A DNA stretch of 64,000 nucleotides, from NCBI GenBank assembly GCA_937982565.1, contig CALJLN010000030.1, forward strand, positions 1 to 64,000. The letters are read 5' to 3'. This DNA is from UBA2421 sp002343075. Lineage in GTDB: Bacteria > Planctomycetota > Phycisphaerae > Tepidisphaerales > Tepidisphaeraceae. The notes beneath the pieces are model-generated. The model did not search any database. It saw nothing but the letters and a program-made list of their open reading frames with translations, and was not told the DNA's origin. Both the position numbers and the translations under genes were made by a program. Below, one piece after another: positions 1-8,160 of the stretch (its first letter is position 1; every line of letters starts with the position of its first letter).

Positions 1-11
1 GTCGAAGTTGG

Positions 12-1124
12 TTAACGTTCCCAGATCGAGCGCCCTTGCTGCAGTTGATCCATCAGCGACTTCATATATCCCATCGCGTACGCCATGCCGGCGTGCCACG
101 GGCCGGGGCAGTTGGGCAGGGGGGTGTGGTCGGGGATGAGCACGCCCTGGTAGTTGTGGTTGTGCAGGATGCTCAGCACCCGGGGCATGTTCAGATCGCC
201 TTCGTCGATGAACGCCTCCTTGTAATGCGGCACCACGCCTTTCACATTGCGCACATGAATGTAAGCGATGGCATCCCGACGGCTGTGGCGGTCGACGGCG
301 GCGTAGATGTTTTCGCAGTTGTCGCCGCGCTCGGTCATCTCGGTGAGCGTTCCGAGACAATATTCCAGCGCGTTGTTGCGGTGCGGCAGGACATTGAGCA
401 GTCGGTCGTACATCGTGGGTTGATAGACGAGCCTCGGCGTGCCGCGCACGGTGGGCAGCGGAGGGTCGTCCGGGTGGGCCGCCAGGCGCACGCCGGCGGC
501 CTCGGCGACGGGCAGAAGTTCGGTCATGAACGCGGTGAATCTGCGCCAAAGCTCATCGTGGCTGATTTGTCCGACGGCCTCGGCACCGATGGAATCGGTC
601 AGGCGCATATTCCACACCATGCCCCGTGGCATGGGCGATTCGTCGATGTAGCCATCAAGCCCGACACTCACCGCCCCGCCGCGGGCCCACTTGCCCTTCT
701 GCCGGCCATAAACGCCCGCGAGCGAAAAATAGTAGCCCATGACCGGAATGCCCGCAGCGCCGATGTTAGCGAGAAGCTGTTTGAGGCCGGCCATCTGGGT
801 TGCGCGGTTGGGGCCGTCGAGCAGGACATCGCTCCAGAAGGCGGGATCGAAATTTTCCAGCGCGTAAAGCTGCAGGCCGTGCGCTTCGACCGTTTTGCGC
901 AGCGCGGTTAGCTCGTCGCGCGTCCAAAGCTGGCTGGGGTTGCCGGCGAGGCCCCAGCCAAGCGTATCGCCGGTGGGTTGATCGCCGCGCGCGTTTCCGG
1001 ATTGATCGCCTTGCTTGAAATAGTCTGTGTAATGCACAACAAGGTGCGTCGCGCCACACTGCCGGGCGAAGTTAAAGTGATCGCTGTCGAGTTGATGGCG
1101 GTAGAGGCCGAAACCAAGTTTCAT
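12..1124 (-). CDS. uxuA: Mannonate dehydratase
   Basis: This 370-residue protein matches the UxuA family, which dehydrates D-mannonate to 2-dehydro-3-deoxygluconate in hexuronate catabolism (cytoplasm, metal-dependent). The N-terminus MKLGFGLYRHQL, the central GYYFSLAGVYGR, the AAHPDDPPLP metal-site segment and the IHVRNVKG...FIDEGD block near residues 290-315 are typical. Length is in the usual 350-395 range. The start is the ATG at 1124. No other uronate gene is adjacent, so it stands alone here. The family call is secure; substrate specificity is inferred from family. Confidence 0.9.
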   Translation of the reverse strand: MKLGFGLYRHQLDSDHFNFARQCGATHLVVHYTDYFKQGDQSGNARGDQPTGDTLGWGLAGNPSQLWTRDELTALRKTVEAHGLQLYALENFDPAFWSDVLLDGPNRATQMAGLKQLLANIGAAGIPVMGYYFSLAGVYGRQKGKWARGGAVSVGLDGYIDESPMPRGMVWNMRLTDSIGAEAVGQISHDELWRRFTAFMTELLPVAEAAGVRLAAHPDDPPLPTVRGTPRLVYQPTMYDRLLNVLPHRNNALEYCLGTLTEMTERGDNCENIYAAVDRHSRRDAIAYIHVRNVKGVVPHYKEAFIDEGDLNMPRVLSILHNHNYQGVLIPDHTPLPNCPGPWHAGMAYAMGYMKSLMDQLQQGRSIWER

Positions 1125-1184
1125 GATGACAGTTATACTTCATCTCCGGCAGATACGAACGCAGCGCAGAGACTCAAGAGATGG

Positions 1185-1328
1185 GCCGCCAAGAACGCCA
1201 AGAACGCCAAGGTCGCTGAGTCGGGATTGGCCCAAAGTAGCTGGTGATGAACGATCCGGCGAGGATCGGAGAACAGAACTCAACCTTGGATTTGGCCAAT
1301 ATTTAGCGTTCTTGGCGTTCTTGGCGGC
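1185..1328. repeat. Long inverted repeat of the 'CCAAGAACG' type
   Basis: A 23-bp arm at 1185-1207 (GCCGCCAAGAACGCCAAG and 5 more bases) is exactly complementary to 1306-1328, with about 98 bp between. The arms themselves consist of the short tandem unit CCAAGAACG. The inner part has partial complementarity too (ATTGGCC near 1229 and GGCCAAT near 1294). A degenerate relative (cttggcg units) lies at about 5892-5923. It fills the gap between uxuA and the next minus-strand gene and is probably a dispersed non-coding element. Confidence 0.6.
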
Positions 1329-1374
1329 AATGAGGCCCTGGCGGCAGAGCAGAGCGGGCGGCGCACAAAGCTGA

Positions 1375-1953
1375 TCAAGTTCCATCGCGGCGGCGATGGC
1401 GCGGTGAGCCGGCGGCGATCGTCGCTTCCCGGCGGGGGATGTTGTTGCGCTTGTTGTAGCGCTCGATGAACCAATGTGGGTCGCGACGATAGTCCTCAAT
1501 TGTTCCGAGGCGAAACGGCTGGCCGCACTCGGGGCAGGGCTGGCCGTCGGGAAGGCCTGTCAGGGTATAGCCACAGTGGATGCAGAACGGTTCCTTTCGA
1601 CGGCGCAACACATGCCGAGTCGCCTCGGCGGCGGCGATGAGCGGGATAGCGATGATGGCGATCCAAATCTGCCACCACCCAATGAGCAGATTCAGAGCCG
1701 CTGGCAATAGAAACGGAAACGTGGCGAGCGCGAGCACCAGCGCGATCGGTGGCAGCCAGAAGAGGTTTCGCCAGCCCATGAGCCGAATTCGTTCGCGCCA
1801 GGTTGGTAGATACCAGCGCAGCTCGATCGTCGGGTCAAGCTGTAGATCGACCGGCGAGCCGTGCGTGAGCGGCGCGGGTTGAAGGTAATTGGGCCGGCGG
1901 TCGATGGGGGCGGGGGCATTGGGGGCGAGATCGTTGGGGGCTTCTTCGGGCAC
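1375..1953 (-). CDS. Zinc-ribbon membrane protein, unknown function
   Basis: The 192-residue protein has a proline-rich N-terminus, two adjacent hydrophobic segments (about residues 65-110: FWLPPIALVLALATFPFLLP and LLIGWWQIWIAIIAIPLIAA) and a C-terminal zinc ribbon CIHCGYTLTG....CPECGQPF around residues 123-145. The ribbon plus two-helix layout is common among small planctomycete membrane proteins of no known role. The tail after the ribbon is charged (YRRDPHWFIERYNKRN). I do not recognise a named family. Confidence 0.6.
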   Translation of the reverse strand: MPEEAPNDLAPNAPAPIDRRPNYLQPAPLTHGSPVDLQLDPTIELRWYLPTWRERIRLMGWRNLFWLPPIALVLALATFPFLLPAALNLLIGWWQIWIAIIAIPLIAAAEATRHVLRRRKEPFCIHCGYTLTGLPDGQPCPECGQPFRLGTIEDYRRDPHWFIERYNKRNNIPRREATIAAGSPRHRRRDGT

Positions 1954-1977
1954 AAATTGATTCTAGCATGCAATTTT

Positions 1978-2006
1978 CACCACAGAGACACACAGGACAC
2001 AGAGGG
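1978..2006. repeat. ACACAGAGG-type intergenic repeat
   Basis: The run CACCACAGAGACACACAGG followed by ACACAGAGGG is the short periodic 'accacagag(g)acacagagg' motif that recurs between genes in many bacterial genomes, planctomycetes included. One copy is seen here. Confidence 0.55.
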
Positions 2007-2396
2007 CGCCAGCGAGAGCATCGATGTGACGTAGCCATCGCGCGCACGCCGAAAGTTGCTCGACGGGCAAGTGACAGCGTGCGTTTTCCTGGAAGTTGTT
2101 TGGTCTTTGGCGGCTGGAGAACCAGGACTGGGTTGCACTTCTCTGCCACGTCATCGCCGCCCCGGTGAGAATCGCAAATGATTCGCGTTTCGTTTCAGGT
2201 TTGAAGGCAATGAATGCCAGCCGCCGGCTGAACGATTGCGAGAAGTTTTTGTGGCGCCGATGGCTCGACAAGGGGGCTTGAACGTAAGTTTCGCGCGGGC
2301 CGGGGGTTATCGGTTGCAGCGGCTCGGATTCTTTAGAACGGCCGGATCGGGGGTTCAGAAAATTGCGGGTTTTCTTAGGGAATTTGCGCGCAGCGC

Positions 2397-2424
2397 TTGA
2401 AATCGCGCGAATTCTCGTTATTTT
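2397..2424 (+). promoter_or_regulatory. Possible sigma-70 promoter for HU
   Basis: TTGAAA at 2397-2402 and TATTTT at 2419-2424 are separated by 16 bases. They lie in an A+T-richer patch about 210 bases upstream of the HU start. If used, the transcript would have a long leader. Inferred from consensus only. Confidence 0.3.
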
Positions 2425-2635
2425 CCCCATCCAACTCGACTGGATCTTGCGTTTTACGCGGGAAAACAGTCGCGGCAGGAGGCACGCCGGTAGGGCTTTG
2501 GTGTCGAAGCGGATTCGACCCACGCCGGTGTGAGTCGACGGGGAAAAATCCTCTCCCGGCGCTCGCCCTCCAAAACGGATGGTCCGCGGCACACTCGCCT
2601 CACCCGGCGGCCGCGCACCGAAAGGAGTCACTGCA

Positions 2636-2941
2636 ATGGCCAAGGCCATGACCAAATCGGAAGTTGCTAACACCATGGTGGATATGCTCGGCAAGGCCGG
2701 TCATACCCTCAGCAAGAAGGCAGTCGGCGCGTTTTTCGAAGCGCAGGCCGAACTTGCCTACAAGCAAGCCAAGAACCAGTTCGTATTCCCTGGCATCGGT
2801 AAGCTCGTGCTGGTGCAACGCAAGGCACGCAAGGGCCGCAACCCGGCCACCGGCGAAGAAATCCAGATTCCGGCCAAGAAGGTCGTTAAGTTCCGCGTGG
2901 CCAAGGCCGCGAAGGATGCAATCCTCGGCGCGAAAAAGTAG
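2636..2941 (+). CDS. HU-family DNA-binding protein
   Basis: A 101-residue HU/IHF-type histone-like protein that bends and compacts DNA as a dimer. The body matches the family throughout: MTKSEVANTMVDMLGKAG at the N-terminus, FPGIGKLVLVQRKARKGRNP in the beta-arm, the family's NPATGEEIQIPAKKVVKFR and an alanine/lysine-rich end. The start at 2636 is chosen because GAAAGGAG lies at the right distance upstream; a longer frame exists, but its extra 19 residues do not resemble HU. It is followed by a strong terminator, so it is probably monocistronic. Confidence 0.93.
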   Translation: MAKAMTKSEVANTMVDMLGKAGHTLSKKAVGAFFEAQAELAYKQAKNQFVFPGIGKLVLVQRKARKGRNPATGEEIQIPAKKVVKFRVAKAAKDAILGAKK

Positions 2942-2988
2942 TCTCTGGGAAGTTACTTCTTCCGCTTACGCTTGCAGAAATGTAAGAA

Positions 2989-3022
2989 CCCCGGACGGCC
3001 TGGTGCCGTCCGGGGCTTTTTC
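2989..3022 (+). terminator. Rho-independent terminator of HU
   Basis: CCCCGGACGGC (2989-2999), a 5-base loop and GCCGTCCGGGG (3005-3015) form a perfect 11-bp stem followed by C and TTTTT. It lies about 50 bases after the HU stop. Confidence 0.9.
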
Positions 3023-3115
3023 TTGGCTGGTTGCCAGTTGCTGGCTGGTGATTGCTGGTTTTTCGATGGCGGTTGCGAGATGTTCGGCGAGAACTGCAGC
3101 TAAAGACTTACGACT

Positions 3116-3145
3116 AAAAAAGAAAACCCCGCGCGATGCGCGGGG
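3116..3145 (-). terminator. Rho-independent terminator of rpsR
   Basis: CCCCGCGC (3127-3134) and GCGCGGGG (3138-3145) form an 8-bp stem with a GAT loop. On the minus strand it is followed by a T-rich run (plus-strand A-rich 3116-3126), so it serves the minus-strand S18 gene that ends at 3213. Confidence 0.75.
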
Positions 3146-3212
3146 AATGACTCATCAAAATTCGCCCTGTGCCGGCATCTAGCAACCAGCACGCAGCAAC
3201 CCAATCACGCAA

Positions 3213-3473
3213 TCACCCAATCGACGTCGCGTAGGGCAGCAGGCTCATGTAGCGTGCCCGCTTGATGGCGGTGCCGATCATCCGCTGTTCCATCGCGTTG
3301 GCACCGGTGCGCTTGCGGTTCTGGATTTTACCGTTGCCGGTCATCATTTTCCGCAGGCTTTCGGTATCCTTGTAATCAATGTACTCGTCGCCCGATTCGC
3401 TGGTGCGGGTGACCTTGATCTTGGGCTTGCTGAACGACTGAAACGTGGATTTTTCTTCTTTTTCGCGTGCCAT
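3213..3473 (-). CDS. rpsR: 30S ribosomal protein S18
   Basis: An 86-residue protein of the small ribosomal subunit. The region from about residue 30 carries the S18 signature: IDYKDTESLRKMMTGNGKI, then NRKRTGANAMEQRMIGTAIK and RARYMSLLPYA. The N-terminal 28 residues are lysine/serine-rich. It is alone rather than next to rpsF or rplI. A good promoter precedes it and a terminator follows, so it appears to be a single-gene unit. Confidence 0.93.
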   Translation of the reverse strand: MAREKEEKSTFQSFSKPKIKVTRTSESGDEYIDYKDTESLRKMMTGNGKIQNRKRTGANAMEQRMIGTAIKRARYMSLLPYATSIG

Positions 3474-3515
3474 GCTGATTACTCGTAAAACTCTGTGTAA
3501 AAAATCGAGCCGGGC

Positions 3516-3544
3516 ACTATATCAACTTCGCGCTCGATAGACAA
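3516..3544 (-). promoter_or_regulatory. Promoter of rpsR
   Basis: Read on the minus strand, TTGTCT (3544-3539) and TATAGT (3521-3516) are 17 bases apart, about 43 bases upstream of the rpsR ATG. Spacing and hexamers fit a sigma-70 promoter. Confidence 0.55.
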
Positions 3545-3803
3545 TTCCCGATCAATATCTGTTCTGCTCACCTGCAGCCCACCCCGCCGACACTGCGGTG
3601 CGCGGCAATCTGGTGCACCTGCTCGCTGGAGTTGTAACTTCTTTCCAGATAAGGATTAACGGCGACCAACGCTACGGTCGCCCCGGCCGAAATGTCGAGA
3701 TTCACAAAGTAGACCGCTGCCAAGCGGCGGGCGTTGCCGACAAATCGCGCGGTCCGACGCAAAAATAGATCATTGCAGAAATGTGTTGAACCATTTTGCT
3801 GCA

Positions 3804-4958
3804 TCAAACCTCAACCCCGCCATCGACTCCGCGCCGACGGCGGGCCGCGCGTGACAGCCATAGCGCGCCGACAACGACTGCCCCCGCGGGTTCGGGGATG
3901 GGGGTGAGGACGTACCAACCGCTGTCGTTCGGGCCGGTTCGCGTGCCGTTTACCAGAATCTGCCCGCGATTGTTGATATCCCAGGCGGCAAACAGGTTCA
4001 CCCCCGGCAGATTGACGAGCGAGTTAATATCGATCGGCTCACTCGATCCCGGCGCAAACAGCACGGCCCGGCCGACCGTGCCGAACTGATCATCCTGCTG
4101 CCCCACCGCCCAGCCTTCGTTGTTAATCGCTTCGAGGTAGTTCGTGTAGAACCCCGGCAACAGATCGAGCATCCGCGGCGGGGAGTCGAAACTGTCGGCG
4201 ACGAACGCAAGACGGCGATCGGGTAGGAGCCATTCGCCGGCGACTTGGCCGGTGTCGTTGATATCGTTGGCGCGCACAGGTTCTTGACCCAGTGGCCGCC
4301 AATCTCGTGCCTGCAAGCCTTGGCCGACGTAGCTGCGGAGCGTTTCGAACGTTGGATCAGAGTTGTCGTACCACTGACCGACGAAGGCTCCTGCCGAGTT
4401 AACACCGTACGGCAGCACCGAGCCAGAAGCAGGTACACCCGATACAATCTGTGGCATGGGGATCGTTGATCCAGAAATGTCCCACGCGACCAGCTGATTG
4501 TTTCTGAACTCGGGTTCGAACAACTCACCTAGAACAATTGTTCCGTTGGTCGCATTCGCGCCGCCGCCGATGCCATTAAAGGGGAGTTCATGAATCTCAG
4601 TGTCCGACCACATGGCCGGTCGGACCCAGTCGTCCGAAATTGTCTTGAACCAGCCAACACCTAGTCCAGAACTGTCCGTTTTAGTTATTTGGGCGCGAAC
4701 TGTATCGGGCCGCTGCGCCGCGAAGCTTACTCGCCCCTGTTCACTCCACATCAACGCCCGCGCCCAGCCAACCTGTCCGATTAGATCACCTCTTGATCGA
4801 AAACCGGTCGCGGTGCCACTGTCTGACAAAGATTGAACGTAGAGATTACCAGCGTCCGGCGACGGGTCGAGTTGAATTGCCGAGAACATCAGCGATGAAC
4901 TGGCCGTGGCCCCGCTAGAAAATAAATAACTCACGCTAAGTCCGATAACTTGACACAC
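3804..4958 (-). CDS. PEP-CTERM protein with HAF-type repeats
   Basis: A 384-residue secreted protein. The C-terminus has the PEP-CTERM sorting layout: TPIPEPAGAVVVGALWLSRA followed by an arginine cluster (ARRRR). The body contains repeats of the extracellular HAF type (short blocks with 'A.MWS', as in WARALMWSEQGR and VRPAMWSD, and repeated 'INN.G...G' units). The first 25 residues are weakly hydrophobic and could be a signal peptide, but the start is uncertain. The role is unknown; the sorting signal suggests cell-surface or exopolysaccharide association. The codon usage of the 5' half looks more A+T rich than that of its neighbours. Confidence 0.75.
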   Translation of the reverse strand: MCQVIGLSVSYLFSSGATASSSLMFSAIQLDPSPDAGNLYVQSLSDSGTATGFRSRGDLIGQVGWARALMWSEQGRVSFAAQRPDTVRAQITKTDSSGLGVGWFKTISDDWVRPAMWSDTEIHELPFNGIGGGANATNGTIVLGELFEPEFRNNQLVAWDISGSTIPMPQIVSGVPASGSVLPYGVNSAGAFVGQWYDNSDPTFETLRSYVGQGLQARDWRPLGQEPVRANDINDTGQVAGEWLLPDRRLAFVADSFDSPPRMLDLLPGFYTNYLEAINNEGWAVGQQDDQFGTVGRAVLFAPGSSEPIDINSLVNLPGVNLFAAWDINNRGQILVNGTRTGPNDSGWYVLTPIPEPAGAVVVGALWLSRAARRRRGVDGGVEV

Positions 4959-5023
4959 AAAAAAAACCGCCTATTTTGACAGCGCGTAGCAGGGTAACTC
5001 GGGGTGTGTCTACGGGAGTCTTG

Positions 5024-5455
5024 ATGCGTCTCAACTTTCTTCATTTCCGGTCTCGTTCTTTCAAAATGGTTTGTGGACTAACTGTTGCGTTTGCTGCGTC
5101 TGAAAGTAACGCTCAGACGTGGCAAGGTGGCACAAATGTTTGGGATGTTGGAAGCAACTGGGTCGGCCTAAGTCCGCCAAGCAGCACCTCCGCCACCGCC
5201 CGCATCGCCACCGGCTCCGGCGGGTCAATTCGGTTCACGGATACCGCCTCCTATACAGCCACAGTCGGCACCATCGACCTCCTGATTCCCCCTTCCACCT
5301 ATAGCCAGTTAAACACCGGTACGGGCACTTCTCAATCCGCAAGCATCAATTTTGGCAGCGGCACTGCGGGAATCAATTACAATTTTTCTGGCACAGGAAA
5401 TTTTGCCAGCAACCGTCGATTTTCTATCGGCGCAAACCGTTCGGCCACGCGATGA
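5024..5455 (+). CDS. Truncated secreted protein, autotransporter-repeat-like
   Basis: A 143-residue frame starting at the ATG at 5024, which has GGGAG 5 bases upstream. It has a signal peptide (basic RSRSFK, hydrophobic core, cleavage after ESNA). It then reads TWQGGTNVWDVGSNW, the opening seen in planctomycete and verrucomicrobial proteins with autotransporter-associated beta-strand repeats. Such proteins run to many hundreds of residues; this one stops after NRSATR. In the next frame the DNA continues as MIGANIGAGRGPF...FAKSGSALTS, resembling degraded repeat units, so a frameshift and decay are likely. Divergent from the PEP-CTERM gene, with only about 65 bases between. Confidence 0.55.
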   Translation: MRLNFLHFRSRSFKMVCGLTVAFAASESNAQTWQGGTNVWDVGSNWVGLSPPSSTSATARIATGSGGSIRFTDTASYTATVGTIDLLIPPSTYSQLNTGTGTSQSASINFGSGTAGINYNFSGTGNFASNRRFSIGANRSATR

Positions 5456-5688
5456 TTGGTGCCAACATTGGAGCAGGTAGGGGACCATTTCTGCGCGGGG
5501 CGTTTGCGAAGTCCGGCTCAGCACTCACTAGTATCATGATTTTCCTGAGCAAGCGGCCAGCAACCTAGCCGACGGTTGAGTTTGTGCGGACCCTCAATGC
5601 GCCGCTGGTTCATCGATGCGTAGCCTGAACCGCCGGCGGTTGTGTTGTATCTGAGTCCGAACAGTTTCACGGCGTGGGATCGCCGCTC

Positions 5689-5979
5689 GCACGACAAGGG
5701 CCAGAAGCCCATGTCGTGGCACCCGGGAACACATTTGTAGTTCCCAGTGGTTATGATTGATGGGTGCCACTATTTGGCTCTCAGGCCAAGTAGTGCCGGG
5801 TGCCGAAACCGCGGCGTGAAACCGAAGAGCACGACATGGCCTTAGAGCCATGTCGTGGCACCCGAAATTCATTTCCATTCATCCTTCTTCTTGGCGAACT
5901 TGGCGTGCTTGGCGGCTGCATTTTCCTCTGCGCAACCGACGTTCGCACGACAAGGCGAGTACGCCATGTCGTGGCACCC
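5689..5979. repeat. Three copies of a CACGACA/TGTCGTG hairpin repeat
   Basis: Copies at 5689-5724, 5829-5863 and 5945-5979 each read CACGACAWGG...CCATGTCGTGGCACCC and fold on themselves. The second has a perfect 11-bp stem; the other two have a single mismatch in the stem. All three end in the same GGCACCC. Between the first two lies another hairpin (5766-5797, GCCACTATTTGGC/GCCAAGTAGTGCC, imperfect), flanked by GGGTGCC on both sides. Confidence 0.7.
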
Positions 5980-6062
5980 GGATTCTCATTTTCTTCAAAA
6001 AAAATCGCCGGCGCTGCGCTTTCCGTTCACCGCTGGCGCAGCGCGGGGGGTAGTAAGGAAAG

Positions 6063-6150
6063 GATGAATGATGAATTATGAATGATGAATGGGGAGGACG
6101 CTGCGCGCTTGGCCTGCGTGCCCGGGAATGCCCGAAAATGCCCGATTTTT
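6063..6150. repeat. Low-complexity ATGAATGATGAAT and ATGCCCGAAA runs
   Basis: At 6063-6091 the unit ATGAATG(ATGAAT) repeats with small changes; at 6121-6150 the unit AATGCCCGA repeats about three times. Both are non-coding and upstream of the sigma factor. Confidence 0.5.
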
Positions 6151-6377
6151 GAAAATATCAGAAACTACTTAGCCTGGCGGCTGGCGACGCGATCAATGAC
6201 TGTAAGTGATTGTTTGATAAGCTTTTGCGAACAAGTGAGGTCAGGCAGTCGCGCGGCGGACTGGATTGGTGGGCGGTGCGGATCGGGCATCGGCAGTCGC
6301 CCGGGTTGGGGGCGGGCGGGGGAATAAAGCGTCGCGGGGCGTGCTCTAACTGGAGATGACGCCGGCGCGGCGGCACA

Positions 6378-6950
6378 ATGGATTTGGGAGTTTCCTTGCC
6401 GACGGAAGAGGCGCTGCTCATCCGCGATTTGAAGAACGGATCGGCGCGCGCTTACGCCGTCGTCATGGAGCGGTACGCTCCGAGGCTGCTGCGCACGGCG
6501 CAGGGCATGCTCGGTAACACCGCCGACGCCGAGGACGCGCTGCAGCAGACGATGCTGAGCATGTTCAAGGCGATCGGCTCGTTTCGTGGCGAAGCGGCAC
6601 TGAACACCTGGCTGACTCGGATTCTGTTCAACCAGATCAGCCGGGTGCGCAAGGCGCGGGCGACGAAATCGATGTTGTCGCTTGATGGGTTGTCGCTTGA
6701 CGGCGAACGATCGAACACGCACGCCGCGGCCGGCGATGTGCCTGCTGCGATTCGGGCGAAGATAGACCTTTCGGCGATGCTCGAACAGATGAGCGATGAG
6801 CATCGTGATATCTTGGTGCTGCGTGAATTGCAGGGCCTGAGCTACCGGGAAATCGCCGAGATGATCGGCCTGCCGCAGGGAACCGTGGAATCGCGGCTGT
6901 TTCGGGCGAGAGAACAGCTTCGCCGGAAGTTTGCGGGGTACGAGGTTTGA
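6378..6950 (+). CDS. ECF RNA polymerase sigma factor
   Basis: A 190-residue extracytoplasmic-function sigma factor. Region 2 covers about residues 20-95 (YAPRLLRTAQGMLGNTADAE, FRGEAALNTWLTRILFN). Region 4 covers about residues 130-185 (MSDEHRDILVLRELQGLSYR, GLPQGTVESRLFRAREQLRR). It would direct RNA polymerase to a small stress or envelope regulon. The zinc-finger anti-sigma gene that follows is its likely partner. The start at 6378 gives a normal family length; no clear ribosome binding site is visible. Confidence 0.9.
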   Translation: MDLGVSLPTEEALLIRDLKNGSARAYAVVMERYAPRLLRTAQGMLGNTADAEDALQQTMLSMFKAIGSFRGEAALNTWLTRILFNQISRVRKARATKSMLSLDGLSLDGERSNTHAAAGDVPAAIRAKIDLSAMLEQMSDEHRDILVLRELQGLSYREIAEMIGLPQGTVESRLFRAREQLRRKFAGYEV

Positions 6951-6973
6951 TGTAAGGCGCCCGCGACGACGTG

Positions 6974-7056
6974 AGACCGACAACCGATGGAGACTGACTG
7001 ATGAGACTTGGGTGATGAAGCCCGGCTGAAGAGAACAGACTGATGAGAACAGACCG
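6974..7056. repeat. Degenerate GACTGATGAGA repeats
   Basis: The gap between the sigma and anti-sigma genes consists largely of irregular copies of ACTGATGAGA / ACCGATGAAA (for example near 6974, 7039 and 7052). No gene is seen. Confidence 0.4.
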
Positions 7057-7494
7057 ATGAAAACTGACTGTGCAACCTGGCCCGACATCGAGCGCGCGAG
7101 CGATCGCGAGGTGAATGACCGGGCGCGCGCGCAGGCGGCGCGGCATGTGCGCGGGTGCGAGGCGTGCCGCGATGCGCTGCGGGCGCACCTGTCGCTGCGT
7201 CGGTCGTTGCGGCTGACCTATCCGATGCTGGCGATCGACCCGGCGCTGTCGGCGCGGGTGCAGTCGATCCTGATGTTTCAACGCAATGCGGCGCTGCAGA
7301 CGTGGCTCCGGCGCAGCACCGCGGTGGCGGCGGGCGTGCTGCTGATTTGCACGCTTTCGGCTACATTTGCATACAGCGAGCCGGGCACGCCGGTGGACGA
7401 TGCAGTGTTTGTCACGCCGGAAGTCGGCCGGGAGACCGACACGCCGCAGCATGTGACACAGTGGATTGTGCAGGATTTGTCGCGAGGGCGTTAG
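7057..7494 (+). CDS. Anti-sigma factor, zinc-finger type
   Basis: A 145-residue single-pass protein. Residues about 29-36 contain HVRGCEAC, the H-x3-C-x2-C core of the anti-sigma zinc finger (ZAS, zf-HC2-like). A transmembrane helix spans about residues 90-108 (AVAAGVLLICTLSATFAY), leaving a short C-terminus outside. By family it sequesters the ECF sigma factor encoded just upstream until a signal releases it. It is 6 bases from the following Spy-like gene, so the three probably form one operon. Confidence 0.75.
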   Translation: MKTDCATWPDIERASDREVNDRARAQAARHVRGCEACRDALRAHLSLRRSLRLTYPMLAIDPALSARVQSILMFQRNAALQTWLRRSTAVAAGVLLICTLSATFAYSEPGTPVDDAVFVTPEVGRETDTPQHVTQWIVQDLSRGR

Positions 7495-7500
7495 AACCGC

Positions 7501-8046
7501 ATGCAGACGATCAAGATCTATCTTCTCCTGGCGCTGCTCGTAACCTTCGCGGCGGGGATAGCCGGCGGGGTATGGCTCGCGCCCAAAGACGATCGCCCGC
7601 GCCCGCGCGGCGACGGCGGGCGCGGGTCGCCGATTAGCAGGATTGTGGACGAACTGAAGCTTTCCCAGGAACAGCACGACAAAGTGATGGCGATCTTCAA
7701 GCAGGCGATGACCGAGGCCCCCCCGCCGCCGTTCGAGGCGTTTCGCAAATGTGATAAGAAGCGCGACGCGGCGCTCGATGCGTTGCTGACCGATGAACAG
7801 CGCGCGCAAGCTGGCGAGATTAACGCCGAGTTTGAACGCGAAATGGAGCAACTGAACGCACCGGGGATGGCGGTGTTTAAGAAAGCGCAAGCCGACGCAC
7901 GCGCGCTGCTCACGCCGGAACAGCAGGCGCAGTTTGACCAGTTGATCTCCGAGAAGATGCCGAGCTTCCGAGGCCGCTGGAAAGGCCAGCCGGGGGCAAG
8001 AGAAGGCGAACGCCGACCGCCGGAAGCATCAACCATGCCGGGATGA
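7501..8046 (+). CDS. Spy/CpxP-like periplasmic protein
   Basis: A 181-residue protein with an N-terminal hydrophobic segment (IYLLLALLVTFAAGIAGGVW), then a charged helical domain with LTXXQ-type motifs (LSQEQHDKVM at about residue 55 and LLTPEQQAQFDQLI at about 140). This is the layout of Spy/CpxP and related heavy-metal-resistance proteins, periplasmic chaperones or stress sensors. The cysteine in RKCDKKRD is single. Its place after sigma/anti-sigma genes suggests it is the effector or sensor of an envelope-stress response. Confidence 0.65.
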   Translation: MQTIKIYLLLALLVTFAAGIAGGVWLAPKDDRPRPRGDGGRGSPISRIVDELKLSQEQHDKVMAIFKQAMTEAPPPPFEAFRKCDKKRDAALDALLTDEQRAQAGEINAEFEREMEQLNAPGMAVFKKAQADARALLTPEQQAQFDQLISEKMPSFRGRWKGQPGAREGERRPPEASTMPG

Positions 8047-8160
8047 TCAGGCGGCAGATTAATCAATAGATCATTCGCAGGGACAATTCGAGATTACTTT
8101 AGTTTACTTTCGTTGTCACCGAGCGCAATGCCGGCCCCGAGACGTCCCTTCATCGACGCG

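Larger units (their letters stand above)
1954..2635. other. Gene-free stretch upstream of HU
   Basis: About 680 bases without a credible gene. It begins with an ACACAGAGG-type repeat, has a possible promoter near 2397-2424, and ends in a leader of about 200 bases before the HU start. A long minus frame across it is arginine/serine-rich and is judged spurious. Confidence 0.6.
5456..6377. other. Gene-free stretch rich in hairpin and short repeats
   Basis: About 920 bases between the truncated secreted protein and the sigma factor. It holds decayed repeat-protein sequence up to about 5570, three copies of a CACGACA...TGTCGTGGCACCC hairpin, a fourth unrelated hairpin, a cttggcg-type repeat (about 5892-5923), and two low-complexity runs. 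No convincing gene was seen on either strand. Confidence 0.6.

Noticed and set aside
1963..2694. A 243-codon minus frame upstream of HU
   Set aside because: It overlaps the HU start, is arginine/serine-rich, and ends in LCVLCVSVVKIAC, which is just the translated ACACAGAGG repeat.
3568..3807. A 79-codon minus frame overlapping the end of the PEP-CTERM gene
   Set aside because: It begins with TTG and has no ribosome binding site or recognisable family. It has a fairly normal composition, so a small real gene cannot be fully excluded, but I cannot support it.
5518..5712. A 64-codon minus frame (AVKLFGLRYNTTAGGSGYAS)
   Set aside because: It lies in decayed, repeat-rich DNA and begins in one of the hairpin repeats. 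No family was recognised.
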